NCBI RefSeq assembly: GCF_003576645.1
Contig: NC_044922.1
Span: 11,715,195 to 11,779,194, forward strand
Reading direction: 5' to 3'
Origin: Ipomoea triloba
Lineage: Eukaryota > Streptophyta > Magnoliopsida > Solanales > Convolvulaceae
Length of the DNA stretch: 64,000 bases
The notes beneath the pieces are model-generated. The model was not told where the DNA came from. It did not search any database and saw nothing but the letters and a program-made list of their open reading frames with translations. The translations under genes were made by a program, and so were the position numbers. Shown piece by piece: positions 52,613 through 64,000 of this stretch. Numbering within the stretch: the stretch's first letter is position 1; each line of letters opens with the position of its first letter.

Positions 52613-54380
52613 TCTATACTATTAATAAAAACAATATCCTCAACTTTAACTTCCCGCCCAAAACACTTCTATATTGTTTAGGTTTGCGTACTATTTTAAA
52701 ATCTATACTTCTATACTATTAATAAAAACAATATCCTTAACTTTAACTTCCCGCCCAAAACACTCCTATACTGTTAATAAGGTTTGCGTAATATTTTAAA
52801 ATATGTTAATACAATAACTATTCGTAATAAAATTCTAGATTAAAATTACTAATAGTAATAATACAGTACATATATTCCCCTGCAGTGCAATCTATACTAT
52901 TAATAAAAACAATATCCTAAACTTTAACTTCCCGCCCAAAACACTCCTATACTGTTGAGGTTTGCGTAATATTTTAAAATATGTTAATACAATTCCTATT
53001 CGTAATATAATTGTACATTAAAATATTGTACGTTCCTATTCGCAATACAATTCTAGATTAAAATTACTAATCGTAATAATACAGTACATATATTTCCCTG
53101 CAACGCAATCTATACTATTAATAAAAATAATATCCTCAACTTTAACTTTCCGCCCAAAACACTCCTATACTATTAAGGTTTGCGTAACATTTTAAAATAT
53201 GTTAATACAATTCCTATTCGTAATACAATTGTACATTAAAATATTGTATGTTCCTATTCGTAATACAATTCTAGATTAAAATTTCTAGTCGTAATAATAC
53301 AGTGCATATATTCCTCTACAGTGCAATCTATACTATTAATAAAAAAAATATTCTCAACTTTAACTTCCTGCCCAAAACACTCCTATAATGTTAAGGTTTG
53401 CGTAATATTTTAAAATATGTTAATACAATTCCTATTCGTAATACAATTGTACAGTAAAATATTGTACATTCCTATTCGTAATACAATTCTAGATTAAAAT
53501 TACTATTCGTAATACATTAAAATATTTTCTTTCATAATTCAACCCGCACGACCAGCCAATTTTCTGAACGACACTCGTGCTTGCAGGTGTTGGCGCACAT
53601 GAGTCAAGCGTTTTCAAGTTCACTTTTTTATTTGATTTGCAACCTCTGCGCGCGAGAGAGAGCCTTTATGTTATACAATTCAATAAGCCTTAGAAAGACT
53701 CTTGTATAAGTAGTTGTGCAAACCACTTCCCAAACCAATGTGGGACAAAAGCTACTTGAAAGCTTTTTCTCTTAATTTTTCTAACTAAAATTGGTCAACT
53801 TTGTGAACCAATTTCTCATTCACCCATTATCCGTTTTGAGCATACAATATATCACTCTTTTCGTCTAACTACGAAGAACTCGAATCTACTTTGACCCGAC
53901 CCAAATCGAAAATGGACTCCACATATATTTGTACCACAATATAGCCACGTACTAAAATGTCATTTTATGCTATTTTTTTCCAACAGTGATTTGTCCAGAG
54001 AATATCAACGCTCTACGGTCAACCAACCATCACTCAACTGATTATCCCATTACTCCCAGATGAATTTTTCTCTAATATAGTTATACTTACTAAATATCAA
54101 AATATAAGTGTATCTTAAGATCTTGCAATAACTAACCGACAAGTAATTAAATTAATGATATATAATGCAATGCAAATTATCTATATATTGTATTTATACA
54201 CTTATTTCAGAACACTGAATTTGAGAATATCAACGATCTACGGTCAATCGACCCAAAACATATCTTCAATTGCACTATATAACATTTGATGTTATAATTT
54301 ATATAATTATATATCGATCCAAATATTCCTAATATATTATAACAAATCTATTTCGTGCATCACACGGGTGAAAATACTAG
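52613..54380 (+). mobile_element. Helitron cluster with repeated 5' ends
   Basis: TCTATACTATTAATAAAAAC starts at 52613, with further copies near 52710, 52890, 53108 and 53325; the last spacings are about 218 bp. The 3' terminus CACACGGGTGAAAATACTAG ends at 54380 and is followed by T. Flanks are A and T. The repeated 5' ends suggest serial insertion or head-to-tail duplication of truncated copies. No Rep/helicase seen. Confidence 0.65.
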
Positions 54381-54514
54381 TTTTATTTAAAAAAATTAAG
54401 TTTATTTTTATAATTTCTTTTGTAGTTTGCACAATGCATGTACTTTTGCGAGTTTACACGTTCACTCCTAAGCACGTGAAAACTTGATCCGTTTTCAAAA
54501 AATATATATATATA

Positions 54515-55321
54515 GAGAGCAAATTGTCATTTAGGTCTACTGACTAAGGGGTCCTGTTAATTGCAATCAACGATTTTCAAAACTATTAATTTTGTACATT
54601 AACTATTCAATTTCGGTCACTCCGGCCAAATTTCGCCAGAAAATCCTAAACCCTAAAATAATGAGGGTATTTTAGTCATTTCACGTCTCTTTCCTTCTTC
54701 TCTGGCGAATCCTATCTTTTCTTCTTTTTCCTCAACGGCGGTGTTATCTCTACGGCATGACACAAGTTGCCGCCACTACTACGCGAAGGAGGGGCGTCGT
54801 CGCTGCCTTGCTTGCAGGGAATCTGTTCGCGTCAGAGAGAACTGCCAATGAAGACCACAAGTTGCCGCCGCCAAAAACAGAGAGCAAACAGGGTTCACGG
54901 TGCTGCCAAGCCCGCCTGCTGCTGCCGAGTTCACCGAAAAATAGAGGAGGCTCTAATGCTGCTCCTCGCTAGTTGTTGCGTGCCGTCGTTGACAACGGAA
55001 GAGGGAGGTCGTGGCTGCTACTTCTTTCTTCGTAGTGGCAGATGGAGGAAGGAGAAAGGGCATGAAGGTGGTGGCTGGTGGTTGAGCTGAAACTTCATGA
55101 CGTAGAGATAACACTGCCACCGGAGAAGAAGAAAAGAGACGTGAAATGATGAAAATACCCTCAATATTTTAGGGTATAGGATTTTCCGGCGAAATTTGGC
55201 CGGAGTGACCGAAATTGATAAAAATTGAATAGTTAAGGTACGAAATTAACAATTTTGAAAGTTGTGAATTGCAATTAATAGGACCCCTATAGTCAGTAGA
55301 TCAAAATGGCTATTTGCTCTA
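54515..55321. mobile_element. MULE-like element with GC-rich cargo
   Basis: GAGCAAATTGTCATTTAGGTC at 54517 is inverted near 55319 (AATGGCTATTTGCTC). Inverted arms of about 230 bp share GGGGTCCT(G/A)TTAATTGCAAT, TTCGGTCACTCCGGCC and TAGAGATAACAC. The 350-bp core is GC-rich with ORFs of 71 and 107 codons but no recognisable domain. Target duplication is ambiguous in AT DNA. It may be a Pack-MULE. Confidence 0.6.
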
Positions 55322-55397
55322 TATATAAACAAAATAGTCTTACTTCACCTTTTTTTTTTTATCGCAGTTACTCTATCTATGGTACAATTGACACTCA

Positions 55398-55814
55398 GGG
55401 TGTGTTTGGAAAGCAGGAAAATCACTTCTGGAAATTATTTTATGGAAAATGAGTTATTTTCCGAAAAACGGTTTCATTTCCAGTGTTTCGTTGCATTCTA
55501 GAAAACTGTCTTTGTGTGTTTAGTTCATTTTCCGGGAAATGAGTGGAAAATGTATAATTATATATTTATATTATTTTATTTAAAATATAAAAATATATAA
55601 ATTAATAATATTTATTATTATTATTTTGAAAAAACACACAAAACCTGCTCTGATTTCCGCCGGATTGGAGAGGGACGACTCGCCTGGAGCTATTTTCCAA
55701 AAAAAATGCTTATTTTCCGTGGTCAACGGAAATCATTTTTAGTTGACCACATTTTTCGGATGTTGCCAAACACCAAAAGTCCAAAAATTATTTTCTGGGT
55801 TACCAAACGCACCC
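55398..55814. mobile_element. Tourist-like MITE, relative of 36870-37359
   Basis: Begins GGGTGTGTTTGGAAAG and ends TTACCAAACGCACCC, with TCA at 55395-55397 and 55815-55817. Interior arms match the earlier MITE (GAGTTATTTTCC, GTTGCCAAACACC). Confidence 0.75.
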
Positions 55815-55817
55815 TCA

Positions 55818-56700
55818 ATAGTAATAGACTAGACAAACTTTATAAGATTTGCAAAAAAGTAGTGAATTTATTAGTGTGCATGCAATGCTTTTAGGAAGCA
55901 TTACTTTACCCAAATCTACCTTTTTGCACCTAATTATTACCTACTACATCAAAATTCAAAGCCAAAATTCTAAAATATTCTTTATAGAGAACTTTGGAGC
56001 AAAAATCTGTCATAGTTGGACTATATTAAATTTATTTTACGATATGTAGACACTAATATAGTACAAAAAATTAAATATCTTTTATTTTATTTTATTTTAA
56101 ATTTGTGTGTTTTAAGCATTCTAGTACTACATACTATTTAACTACTACTCACTTTGTTTCATCTTATCAGTCCTACTTACTATTTATTGGTCAAACCAAC
56201 TCTTTCTTCTTAGTTTATTTTCTTTATTATTTTTTACTTGTTTTTAAATTTGATTTTTTTTTTTTGTGTTTGATAGTACTTTTAGTGTAGTTTCTAAATA
56301 TATAAATTTTGTATATTAATACTAAACTTAATATTATAAAAAAATTGAATTAAAAATAACTTCAGTCAAGTCTCGTTAACCGAACTAAACACATAAAAAA
56401 TTGAGCATATATGTTGAATAAATGTAAGAAAAATTGTTAAATAAACCAAAATTATATGTCGGGTCATAGTTTATACAAAAATATTACATGTATTTAAGGC
56501 CAGAAAGAATTGAAATGATTATTACCCCCATTTTTTTGAATTCAGAAATAGCAAATAATTACTTTGATTCTTTACTAAACTATATTGAAGATAATAATTA
56601 CATGCACTTTATGAATAACCAATCAAAATCATATATGTTTTGGAGTATTACTACTTGTTTCACTTTTTAACATAACATGGTCTAATTAATTCAATAAATT
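55818..56700. other. AT-rich stretch without genes
   Basis: Short ORFs only, none with recognisable similarity. Confidence 0.6.
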
Positions 56701-56707
56701 AAGTTAC

Positions 56708-56880
56708 CTGTATGGGAAGCTCAGTTGGTCAGAAGGATAAAGTTTGAGAATAATGATCCGAAATTGAGTCTCACTAGTGGCAAAGGTCTAGCCAGCAACT
56801 GAGTTACAACATTTTTTATATTCGTTTTTTCCTCCCATGAAATGTGATGGGACCGGGCCGGGAGTTTTATTTTTTGTACG
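56708..56880 (+). mobile_element. Possible tRNA-derived SINE
   Basis: GGGAAGCTCAGTTGGTCAGA resembles a tRNA 5' part with an A box. No clean B box was found. The segment ends in GGGAGTTTTATTTTTTG. It is too diverged for a tRNA gene call. Confidence 0.35.
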
Positions 56881-57189
56881 TACACTCATGCTTGGTTTGG
56901 TCAACAACTCCAAGTAGATTTGATTCATTCCAAACTTAATGTATGTATATCAGATGATAATTGAAAAGGAGCTTAATTGATATGTTAAAAGTTTCTGTTT
57001 GGGGGTTTGTAAGTTTGATATGAACTCATTAAAAGTAACAAATTTGTTAGACGAATTTGTGTTTGGCCTTACAGAATGAAAATTTTGTTAAAGAAGTTAG
57101 TTGAAAGAAATAGAGTAAAAAGTCAGTTGGTCTATTGTAGGCTTTGGCCTACAAATAATGTTGCATTGTTAAGAGCATTAAAATATTAT

Positions 57190-57625
57190 GAGATAATGAT
57201 TAGTCTCTTGTGAGACCGTCTCAACTCTCACAACTCTCACAGGTCTCAAATCTATGAGACGGATCATATCTTAAAAAAAAAAAGTTATAACACTTTATAT
57301 CATAAATGTAGTACTTTATCGAGAAATAAAGTAATAACATAACATAATTGCAGAAATTATCAATACTTTAAGATTTATATATAATAGTTTATAGCATAAA
57401 TGTACTACTTTATTAAAAAAAATTATAACAGACAATGTATAGGAAAGAAAGTAATAACATAGTAGAATTGCATATATAATTAATATTTTAAGCATTATAT
57501 ATAATACTTTATAGCATAAATGTAATATTTTATATCAAAACTGTGATAGACAGTTTGTAGGAAATAATATTACTAATAAGCATATATACCTTAAGACCCA
57601 AATTCACGATCTCACCGGGGAATTT
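57190..57625. mobile_element. MITE-like segment with GAGACCGTCTCA
   Basis: The left end CTTGTGAGACCGTCTCAAC resembles the termini of the 13229-14044 element, and the interior has repeated ATAAATGTA(G/C)TACTTTAT. A weaker inverted end lies near 57605. Boundaries uncertain. Confidence 0.4.
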
Positions 57626-57639
57626 GCCATGAGATAAAA

Positions 57640-58793
57640 ACAAATAAGAGAGAAAATTTAGTAACAGAAATAGAGAATATTGTAAACTCATTTAGGAAAA
57701 TTCCTGTATAATTTTATTCTCTTTTTTACACATAGATGTAGATCCCACCAACTAAATCACATAATTTTATTTATTAGAGCATATACTACATCAACCATCA
57801 TGGCAATAGAAATTTGATTGAAATGTCTTACTTCAATGCATGACAACTTAAGGTGGAGTCTCTGGAGATCATTCTATCCCATTACAGGGTGGATACAGTG
57901 ATGGAGTGAAAAAGAACAAAAATATCACAAAATCATGCTCCCTTTTGGGATTGTCCTAGAGACCAGAAGGTGGGACAAGTCCTCTAGTTTTTTTAATTCA
58001 TTAATTACACTTATTAGTCATGTAAAATCATGTCAGATAGTAAAAAATTTTGTTAAAAAAAAAAGAAATCATATAACATTGTCCACCATCTCAAAAGTAG
58101 AGACTTTGGCTTGTGCAAAGGCCAAAGGCAAAGAAATCTTTTGTTGTAATTTGCTCCTTTATGATGTCTTTGGTTGCAGTCAACCACAAAGGTCAAGAGG
58201 TCAACCACTACAGAGTGGTGTCTCCTCTGGGGACAAAAGAGTGGACCCAAAAAATAAACTTTCACAGGTACAGTATAAACCATAAAATTGGAAGTGATAT
58301 TTACCTACACTTGTGCTTGTTGGATTGCAAGCTTTGTGATTATAACATGAAAAGCTTCAGTGTTATCTGAAAATCCGGCGGATGTCTCTGGCTCTCTGCA
58401 AAACAATGGTAAGGTGGCAAACAGGAGAAATTGATGCATACCATAATAAAAAACCATGTAACTAATGATCAGAGTGCAGTCATAGACCTTAATAAGCCCT
58501 TAAGAAAAACCCCATAATAAAGTTGAACAACCATATTCAAAATCAAATATTTGGGCTACTCAAGACGCCAGTGGGGGCAAATCCGCAAAACTATCAACTG
58601 GTTCTCATTCTTACTTTGCATTTTCCAGTCGCAATTTTGGGCAGAGTTAGAACTGTTTCCTAAAGAAAAGGTAACATTTTTCATGCAAACTTAACAAGTG
58701 GATGACACTGATTCCCGGTCATGTTCAGTGCCTTCCTCAAAAAACATATTATGAGCTGATTGCATGATTTGCACCTACTAACTAACAATAGGT
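57640..58793. other. Intergenic stretch downstream of the DCD gene
   Basis: ORFs at 57935-58370 overlap on both strands and lack recognisable domains. The part near 58370-58790 may include the 3' UTR of the DCD gene. Confidence 0.4.
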
Positions 58794-61418
58794 CTAGGTG
58801 GGAGCATTTAGATTGTGCCCCGTTGCTTGAGGAGCTTCTGGCTGAGTTACTAAAGATCCATAAGGTGCTGAGGGCATGGAGTAAGAGTTGTATGCAACAG
58901 CACTTGGTTGATGCATCTGTTGGGGCAATTGTGGATAGTATTGTGATCCCATTAGTTGATCCTGTGGATCTGCCACTTGCATTGACCTGTACCAATCAAA
59001 GCAGCAACTAAACAACATCACTCTGATTTCTACATTTTGCTTTTCTAGAATTGTTAAATACTTAGGAAAAAAAAATCAATAAACTTTGAACTAAAAATTG
59101 AATTCACAACTGATTACATAGATTTTAAGTTTCTAATTACAAATAATTCAAAAAGAATTTTTCCAATGGTCTGCTATATACATTCACAGCAGGCAGTTGG
59201 CAATAATCTAATTTGCAAAATTTTAAACTTCCTCCACATCTCCCAAAAACACAAATAGAGACACATACACCAACCAAAACAAAAACAAACAAAAAAAAAA
59301 AAAAAAGAGAAGACAAAATAGTTCAAAAGGAAATGAAGAAAATGTACCCGAAATAAGTATCCTGTCTCAACTGTGCAGCACCATCAATGACATGCGGTTG
59401 ATGATAATTTGCAGTATAATATGGTTGACTAGGTGCTTCTACATTTGGTTGTTGAGACTCTGCAGTGTAACATGGATGACTAGTTGCTTCTGCATTTAGT
59501 TGTTGAGAATCTGTAGAAAAATATTGCTGAATGTGAGCTGTTGCATTTAACTGTTGTGAATCTGCAGTACAAGATGGGTGACTAGGTGCAGCAACAGTTT
59601 GTTTTAGAGGATCTGTAGGATAGTATTGATGACTGAGAGCTGTAGCATTTAGTTGTTGAGAATCTGCTGTATAATATGGGTGACATGAAGTTGTATTATC
59701 TAGTTGTTGAAAACCTCCCATATAATATGGGTAACTGGAAATATTGAAATTTTGTTGTTGAGAATCTGTAGTATGATATGGGTGACTAGGAGCCGCAATA
59801 TTTGGTTTTTGAACGTCTGCAGTGTAATACTGGTGAATGGGAGCTGTGACATTTGGTTTTGCAGTATAATTCGGATAATAGGAAGCTGTAACATGTTGAG
59901 AATCTGCAGTATAATACTGGCCACTGGGAGCAGCAAATCCTGGATGTCCAATGGCTAAATGGACACGATCTGTGATAGGCATGCTCCCCTGCCACCTATG
60001 CTGTGAACTTTGGATGTTTTGAACATGACCTTGGTGAATTTTGGGCACATATGGATCTTCCCCAAAGGGTAGCTTTATTGAGTGCTTAACTTGCTGTTTC
60101 ATTGCCAAGGGGTGAATGACATGTGGAGGGCCCATATTTGGCAAAGGTGAGCAAATATTTGCCAATGGATTGGGCACAGGTGATGAAGATGATTCAGAAA
60201 GAGGACGAAACAATGATAATAGATTACTGACCTGTTCCACAGAAAGTTGTCAGTTACTGAACAACTCAAGCGATTAAGATGTATCTTAGTTTTTCATCAC
60301 AAAAAGATAATGTAATTGCTTACTTGCTGTTCATCAAGTTCTTGTTCAAACTTGATGCCCTTGTAGTTATCTTTTATCGCACGTTTGAAAGCTGTCTCAT
60401 GTAATGGAAGACATCCCTTATAAATTCTAAATTGTACCTAGACATGACAGCAACCAATCACAACTGTTGTTAATTCTTGTTTTCCATTCTCCAAAGCTAA
60501 CTATGCTAGAAACGTGACAGATCAATATACTTAACTAGAGAGAAAAAGAAATAAAAAATCAGGAACTACATGACTACATAAATTATGATAAACTTTCAAA
60601 GGATTAAGCAACAAATTACTGAATTTTTTTGGGCAAAATTATGAATCAGAGAATCTAGATTTTTTTTGGCTTGAGGCTCTTACCATCCTCACTCAACATG
60701 GCATCTATAATACAAAAATCACAGCGGAACAAATGTACATTATTCCCAAAAATAAAATAAAAATGCATGAGGGATAATGCTATGAATAGCCACCTCTTCA
60801 TACAGGCACACACAGCAAGTGTAAGTATACTAAGGCCCTTATGCCAAAGGACTTAAAATCTTTGCTTAGCTTCTTCATGTTAGTGATCAGCATGTGTTAA
60901 TAGAGGTTCTGTTTCATTGTAAACTATATAGAAAACATCCGGATGACATCAACATAAGGAAAGAACGGCTAGCAGCAATTCTAGATCACTGTTTAAGCAG
61001 TGAGCTTCCACCTAGAGAAGTCTAAAACCTTCCTTCAAATCATTTAAAGTTTTTCTAAAAGATAATACATAGAAAATTAACCATAGCAGGAAAAAGAAAG
61101 TACCTGCGCTGGAAATTTGCCTCCAAAAGCAAGAGGCTCCACCCCTACCCTTCCATTGGAAGTTGCCTCATAAACACCATACAAATGCTTTGACTCAAAG
61201 TCAAACAAGAAAAGCTTTGTGCCTGTTTTAATCTTCTCCACAATAGCCGTCTTACTCAACGGAAGCCCAAACACACGATACCGGTAACACTCTGGTTTTG
61301 TCCTTCCATTACACAGGAAAATAAAACCAGAGATTCTATTTGAAGCTTTTTTTTCTTCCACTTCATCAGTGGCAGGAGCAGTAGCAAAAGCAGAGACTAC
61401 GCTATTGTTCATCTTCAT
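58794..61418 (-). CDS. DCD-domain protein with Tyr/Gln/Asn-rich repeat region
   Basis: Four coding exons, 61104-61418, 60324-60437, 59348-60231 and 58794-58986, join in frame with GT-AG introns to 1,506 bp (501 aa). The start MKMNNSVV lies 18 nt into its exon. Residues about 29-158 form a DCD domain: [43 protein letters not shown], then across the intron [20 protein letters not shown]. Residues about 225-435 hold roughly ten imperfect units of the form [13 protein letters not shown], very rich in Tyr, Gln, Asn and Ser and predicted disordered. DCD proteins of plants are linked to stress and cell-death responses; the role of this one is unknown. Confidence 0.88.
59380..60000 (-). repeat. Coding repeat of the DCD protein (YYTADSQQ units)
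   Basis: Within one exon, units such as [46 protein letters not shown] and [12 protein letters not shown] recur about every 21-22 codons. Units differ at many positions, so the repeat is old and maintained in frame. Confidence 0.9.
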
Positions 61419-61436
61419 TGATTTATTTGTATTTAG

Positions 61437-62572
61437 CTGACTGATAGATTGCCCTTTCTTTCTAAACTTCCTGTTTTCTGTATAACCATCACCAGACCTG
61501 TTGTCTTGAAAAGGATAGACAGCACCTTAGATGCACTCTCAAACGAGGGTGCTTCAAAATAAAAAAGCAAAGGAACAGGGAAAATGACAAAAGTAAAGGT
61601 ATCTAAAAGACTAGAGAACATTCCTATTCTAAACAAACAATGAAATAAAATTCCTATTTTATTCCTCATCTACTCCACTTGTTAGGAAATAGCTATTCTT
61701 GCCCGCACGGGATTAGCTCACTGGTTCAGTAGAAAGTATTTGGGAGAAGGAAATAACATTCCTATTCCCCCAAATTTCATCCTGTGAACCAAATCCGTTA
61801 TTAGTGAAGCTACTGTGAACCAAATGCGTTATTAGTGAAGCAGATTATTTAGCCCCTGCCCTGGAACTAAAGAACCACTATACTTTTGCAACCCACTTCC
61901 TCATTCTCTCTCAATTAGTCAATTAGGTAATATTATGCATAGCCCACTTACACATCAGATGTAATCTTAGTATTCAAAAATACTCCTTGAAGGCAAATGA
62001 AAATTTATAGTTTCAAAGAGTAAAAAAAATGGAAATGATTTGTGTCAGTCACTCTCTATCAATACAGATTCCCATACTTTAGTTAAAATTCCCCCAATTA
62101 ATCTCAATCACATTTAAGCACAGTTACAACTTACAAAGATTACTTAGATGAAGTTACAAAGACAGGCCAATATTTAATGGAAAAGGACAGAATAGTACCC
62201 CATTACAAAATATTATCATTTCATGTTAATGTTACAAGCTTCTCAGTTCGCAACACTCTTTTTACACATTTCTATTCGGAGCTAACTTAACTTTATCTAT
62301 ACACTCAGATCAAACTAATATACTTCGCAATACTTAGGCGTATGAGAGCAAATTGCAGTACTCAACAAGAAATACAAATATTTCAAGACAGTAAAAACTG
62401 CCCAATTACTGGGAAAACTGCATTAGCAACATTTATCATGATTAACACAAAATCAAGATGAAGTGGAGAAAACCCCTTTTGCAAAACATCGCAACCTAGC
62501 GGAATTATCAAAATCTTAACAAATAAAAATAAAATTGAGAAATAGGAAATTATGAAGGGGCAGAAAATTTAC
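61437..62572 (-). other. Probable 5'-UTR intron of the DCD gene
   Basis: A donor CTGG|GTAAAT at 62573/62572 and an acceptor TCAGTCAG|CTAAATAC at 61437/61436 would join a non-coding first exon (from about 62690) to the exon with the ATG. The 1.1-kb length is common for leader introns of plant genes. Inferred from splice-site fit only. Confidence 0.5.
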
Positions 62573-62684
62573 CCAGATTATGGAGAGCTTCAAAATGGAG
62601 TGGAACAAGGATGAAACGAGAACAGTGATCGACTAGCGGAGAAGAAAAGGTTTGAGAAATTGGGCTGACGGCTTCCGCCTCCTC

Positions 62685-62728
62685 CACGTGTGGGCATACA
62701 AGTTTTTCTCCGTTGTACTATATAAAAT
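62685..62728 (-). promoter_or_regulatory. G-box and TATA-like site near the DCD gene start
   Basis: CACGTG (62685-62690) and, on the minus strand, TTTTATATAG (about 62719-62728) lie just upstream of the presumed leader exon. They may set transcription start near 62690. Binding is not shown. Confidence 0.35.
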
Positions 62729-62829
62729 GTGTAGGAATTGGGTGCTTTCCCCGGACGCTGCTGGATTTGGACACTGGATCATTGTCTTGCATGGGAATTG
62801 GACCCGAAATAGAGTAAAGTGACATTGGG

Positions 62830-63250
62830 GAGCCCGACTCTACATTAATATAAGTTGGACTAAGGAGTCCATTTTACCTTAGGAGTTTTTTTTTTTTTAG
62901 TTAATGGTTTCAATGTTTGATTCCACGTATGGGTTGGACTAAATCACTAAAGTTTAGTATATAATTCAATATCATGAAAATAATTATTAGGCATGATTAG
63001 ATATGATTTTGAATATATATATAATTATTAGGCATGATTAATTATTGATTAGACATGATTAATTATTAATTAATAATGATTTTGAATATATTTATAATTA
63101 TTGATAGATGATAATAATTTAGTAAGTTAATTAAAAGATAAAAATTATTAAATAATAATAATGATAAACATAAATTGATGAAAACTTCATCCGGTGCTAT
63201 TTAAACGGTTAAGTTCACCATACAGATTGTCACGAATGTAATATTTAACC
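62830..63250. other. AT-rich stretch without genes
   Basis: Repeats of TTAGGCATGATTA and ATAATTATTA. Nothing coding seen. Confidence 0.6.
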
Positions 63251-63252
63251 GA

Positions 63253-63459
63253 CTACGGATAAATATTTTCAACATGACAGTTACTAATAACCAACATTTG
63301 TATAACAGTGTCTGCTACATTGAATAAGATCACATCATCTGTTCGTGCTATTTGAAAATGCGACGTAATTTCTTCCCACTGTTCGGTGAACCATACTGGT
63401 TGAAAGTTGATTTCATTTTTTCTATGTCCTACTATAATTTTAAGAGGCTCACTGAACAC
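63253..63459 (-). pseudogene. Possible B3-like domain fragment
   Basis: The 68-codon ORF contains FQPVWFTEQWEEITSHFQIA and DDVILFNVAD, loosely like the W..F....L..GD...F pattern of plant B3 DNA-binding domains. It is short, lacks flanking exons and the match is weak. Confidence 0.2.
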
Positions 63460-63473
63460 GTCTGCGATACTAA

Positions 63474-63645
63474 GGAATCGAGATAATCTCGTAGGCTACA
63501 AATGTGAAAAAAAAAGGAATCGAGATAATCTCGTAGGCTACAAATGTGAAAAAAAAAGGAATCGAGATAATCTCGTAGGCTACAAATGTGAAAAAAAAAA
63601 TTATCGAGATAATCTCGTAGGCTACAAATGTGAAAAAAAAAATTA
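63474..63645. repeat. Four direct copies with exact 42-bp period
   Basis: CGAGATAATCTCGTAGGCTA begins at 63479, 63521, 63563 and 63605, separated by poly(A). The last junction differs (TTATCGAG). Confidence 0.95.
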
Positions 63646-63679
63646 GTGAAATAAAGATAATGTTGAAAGAAGTATAAGG

Positions 63680-63808
63680 TACAATGTATAATGTTACTTA
63701 CCGCGGATCGTGTAGACAAGGTACAATGTATAATGTTACTTACCGCGGATCGTGTAGACAATTTAAAATGTATAATGTTACTTACCGCGGATCGTGTAGA
63801 CAATTTAA
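63680..63808. repeat. Three direct copies with exact 42-bp period
   Basis: GTATAATGTTACTTACCGCG begins at 63686, 63728 and 63770. Flanking bases change from GGTACAAT to TTTAAAAT between copies, giving a staggered pattern. Confidence 0.95.
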
Positions 63809-64000
63809 AATAGAGAGAATGCCATGCATTTATTTGATTAAATGAAAAAAGATGGTAGTAGAGCGGACCTTGCGTTGACCCGTATTTGGTCTAGCACAAA
63901 ATGAAAAAGATGAGTTAATATTTGTAGTAAAATATATAATTCGTATATGATAATTTATTACGTGATGATACCGCTCTCACAAAGACGGGAAGTTAAGTAT

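Noticed and set aside
56708..56790. tRNA gene
   Set aside because: Only an A-box-like start is seen; no anticodon arm, B box or acceptor pairing.
57935..58370. ORF of 116 codons with overlapping partners
   Set aside because: No domain, no splice context, open on both strands.
63474..63808. Regular repeats with constant spacing, superficially CRISPR-like
   Set aside because: The period equals the unit with no unique spacers, the genome is a plant nucleus, and the 42-bp step matches the artefact pattern.

Overview
The window is nuclear DNA of a flowering plant, almost certainly a eudicot. The evidence is two intron-rich plant genes (a BONZAI-type copine and a DCD-domain protein), AT-rich intergenic DNA packed with plant transposon families (Ty3/gypsy and Ty1/copia-like LTRs, L1 LINEs, CACTA, hAT, Mutator-like, PIF/Harbinger-like and Helitron elements), and a piece of plastid DNA. 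I cannot fix the family or species from the sequence.

Layout. 1-3.9 kb: the tail of a gypsy-type LTR, an unassigned exon-like ORF and an F-box/FBD gene relic. 3.9-11.9 kb: a solo LTR beside a decayed CACTA transposon (TNP2, DUF4218, DUF4216 and Ulp1 relics) whose transposase is split by a MULE and a Tourist-like MITE; removing each insert restores the reading frame. 12-14 kb: an integrase relic and nested MITEs. 14.3-20 kb: an L1-type LINE on the minus strand with a 17-bp target duplication but no visible endonuclease region. 20-21.5 kb: a solo LTR with a 5-bp target duplication. 22-26.7 kb: a gypsy relic and LTR containing plastid atpF/atpA DNA, with 1.45 kb duplicated around a single N. 27.1-33.5 kb: the copine gene, minus strand, 16 coding exons, 575 aa, apparently intact. 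33.9-39 kb: MITEs, a retroelement 3' end, minisatellites and a large foldback. 40-43.5 kb: a hAT transposon with one in-frame stop. 44-55.8 kb: tandem repeats, Helitrons, a SINE, a hAT relic, a truncated LINE and MULE-like elements. 58.8-62.7 kb: the DCD gene, minus strand, 501 aa, with a Tyr/Gln/Asn-rich repeat region. 63-64 kb: short tandem duplications.

The main unexpected observation concerns the assembly. Many short direct duplications at six or more unrelated places have a period of exactly 42 bp, often staggered. This is what appears if k-mer contigs overlapping by k-1 (k=43) were joined without trimming. It affects the hAT ORF, several apparent minisatellites and the flanks of the plastid insert. 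I found no convincing new biological system. The two host genes are unrelated to each other, and everything else is transposon-derived.
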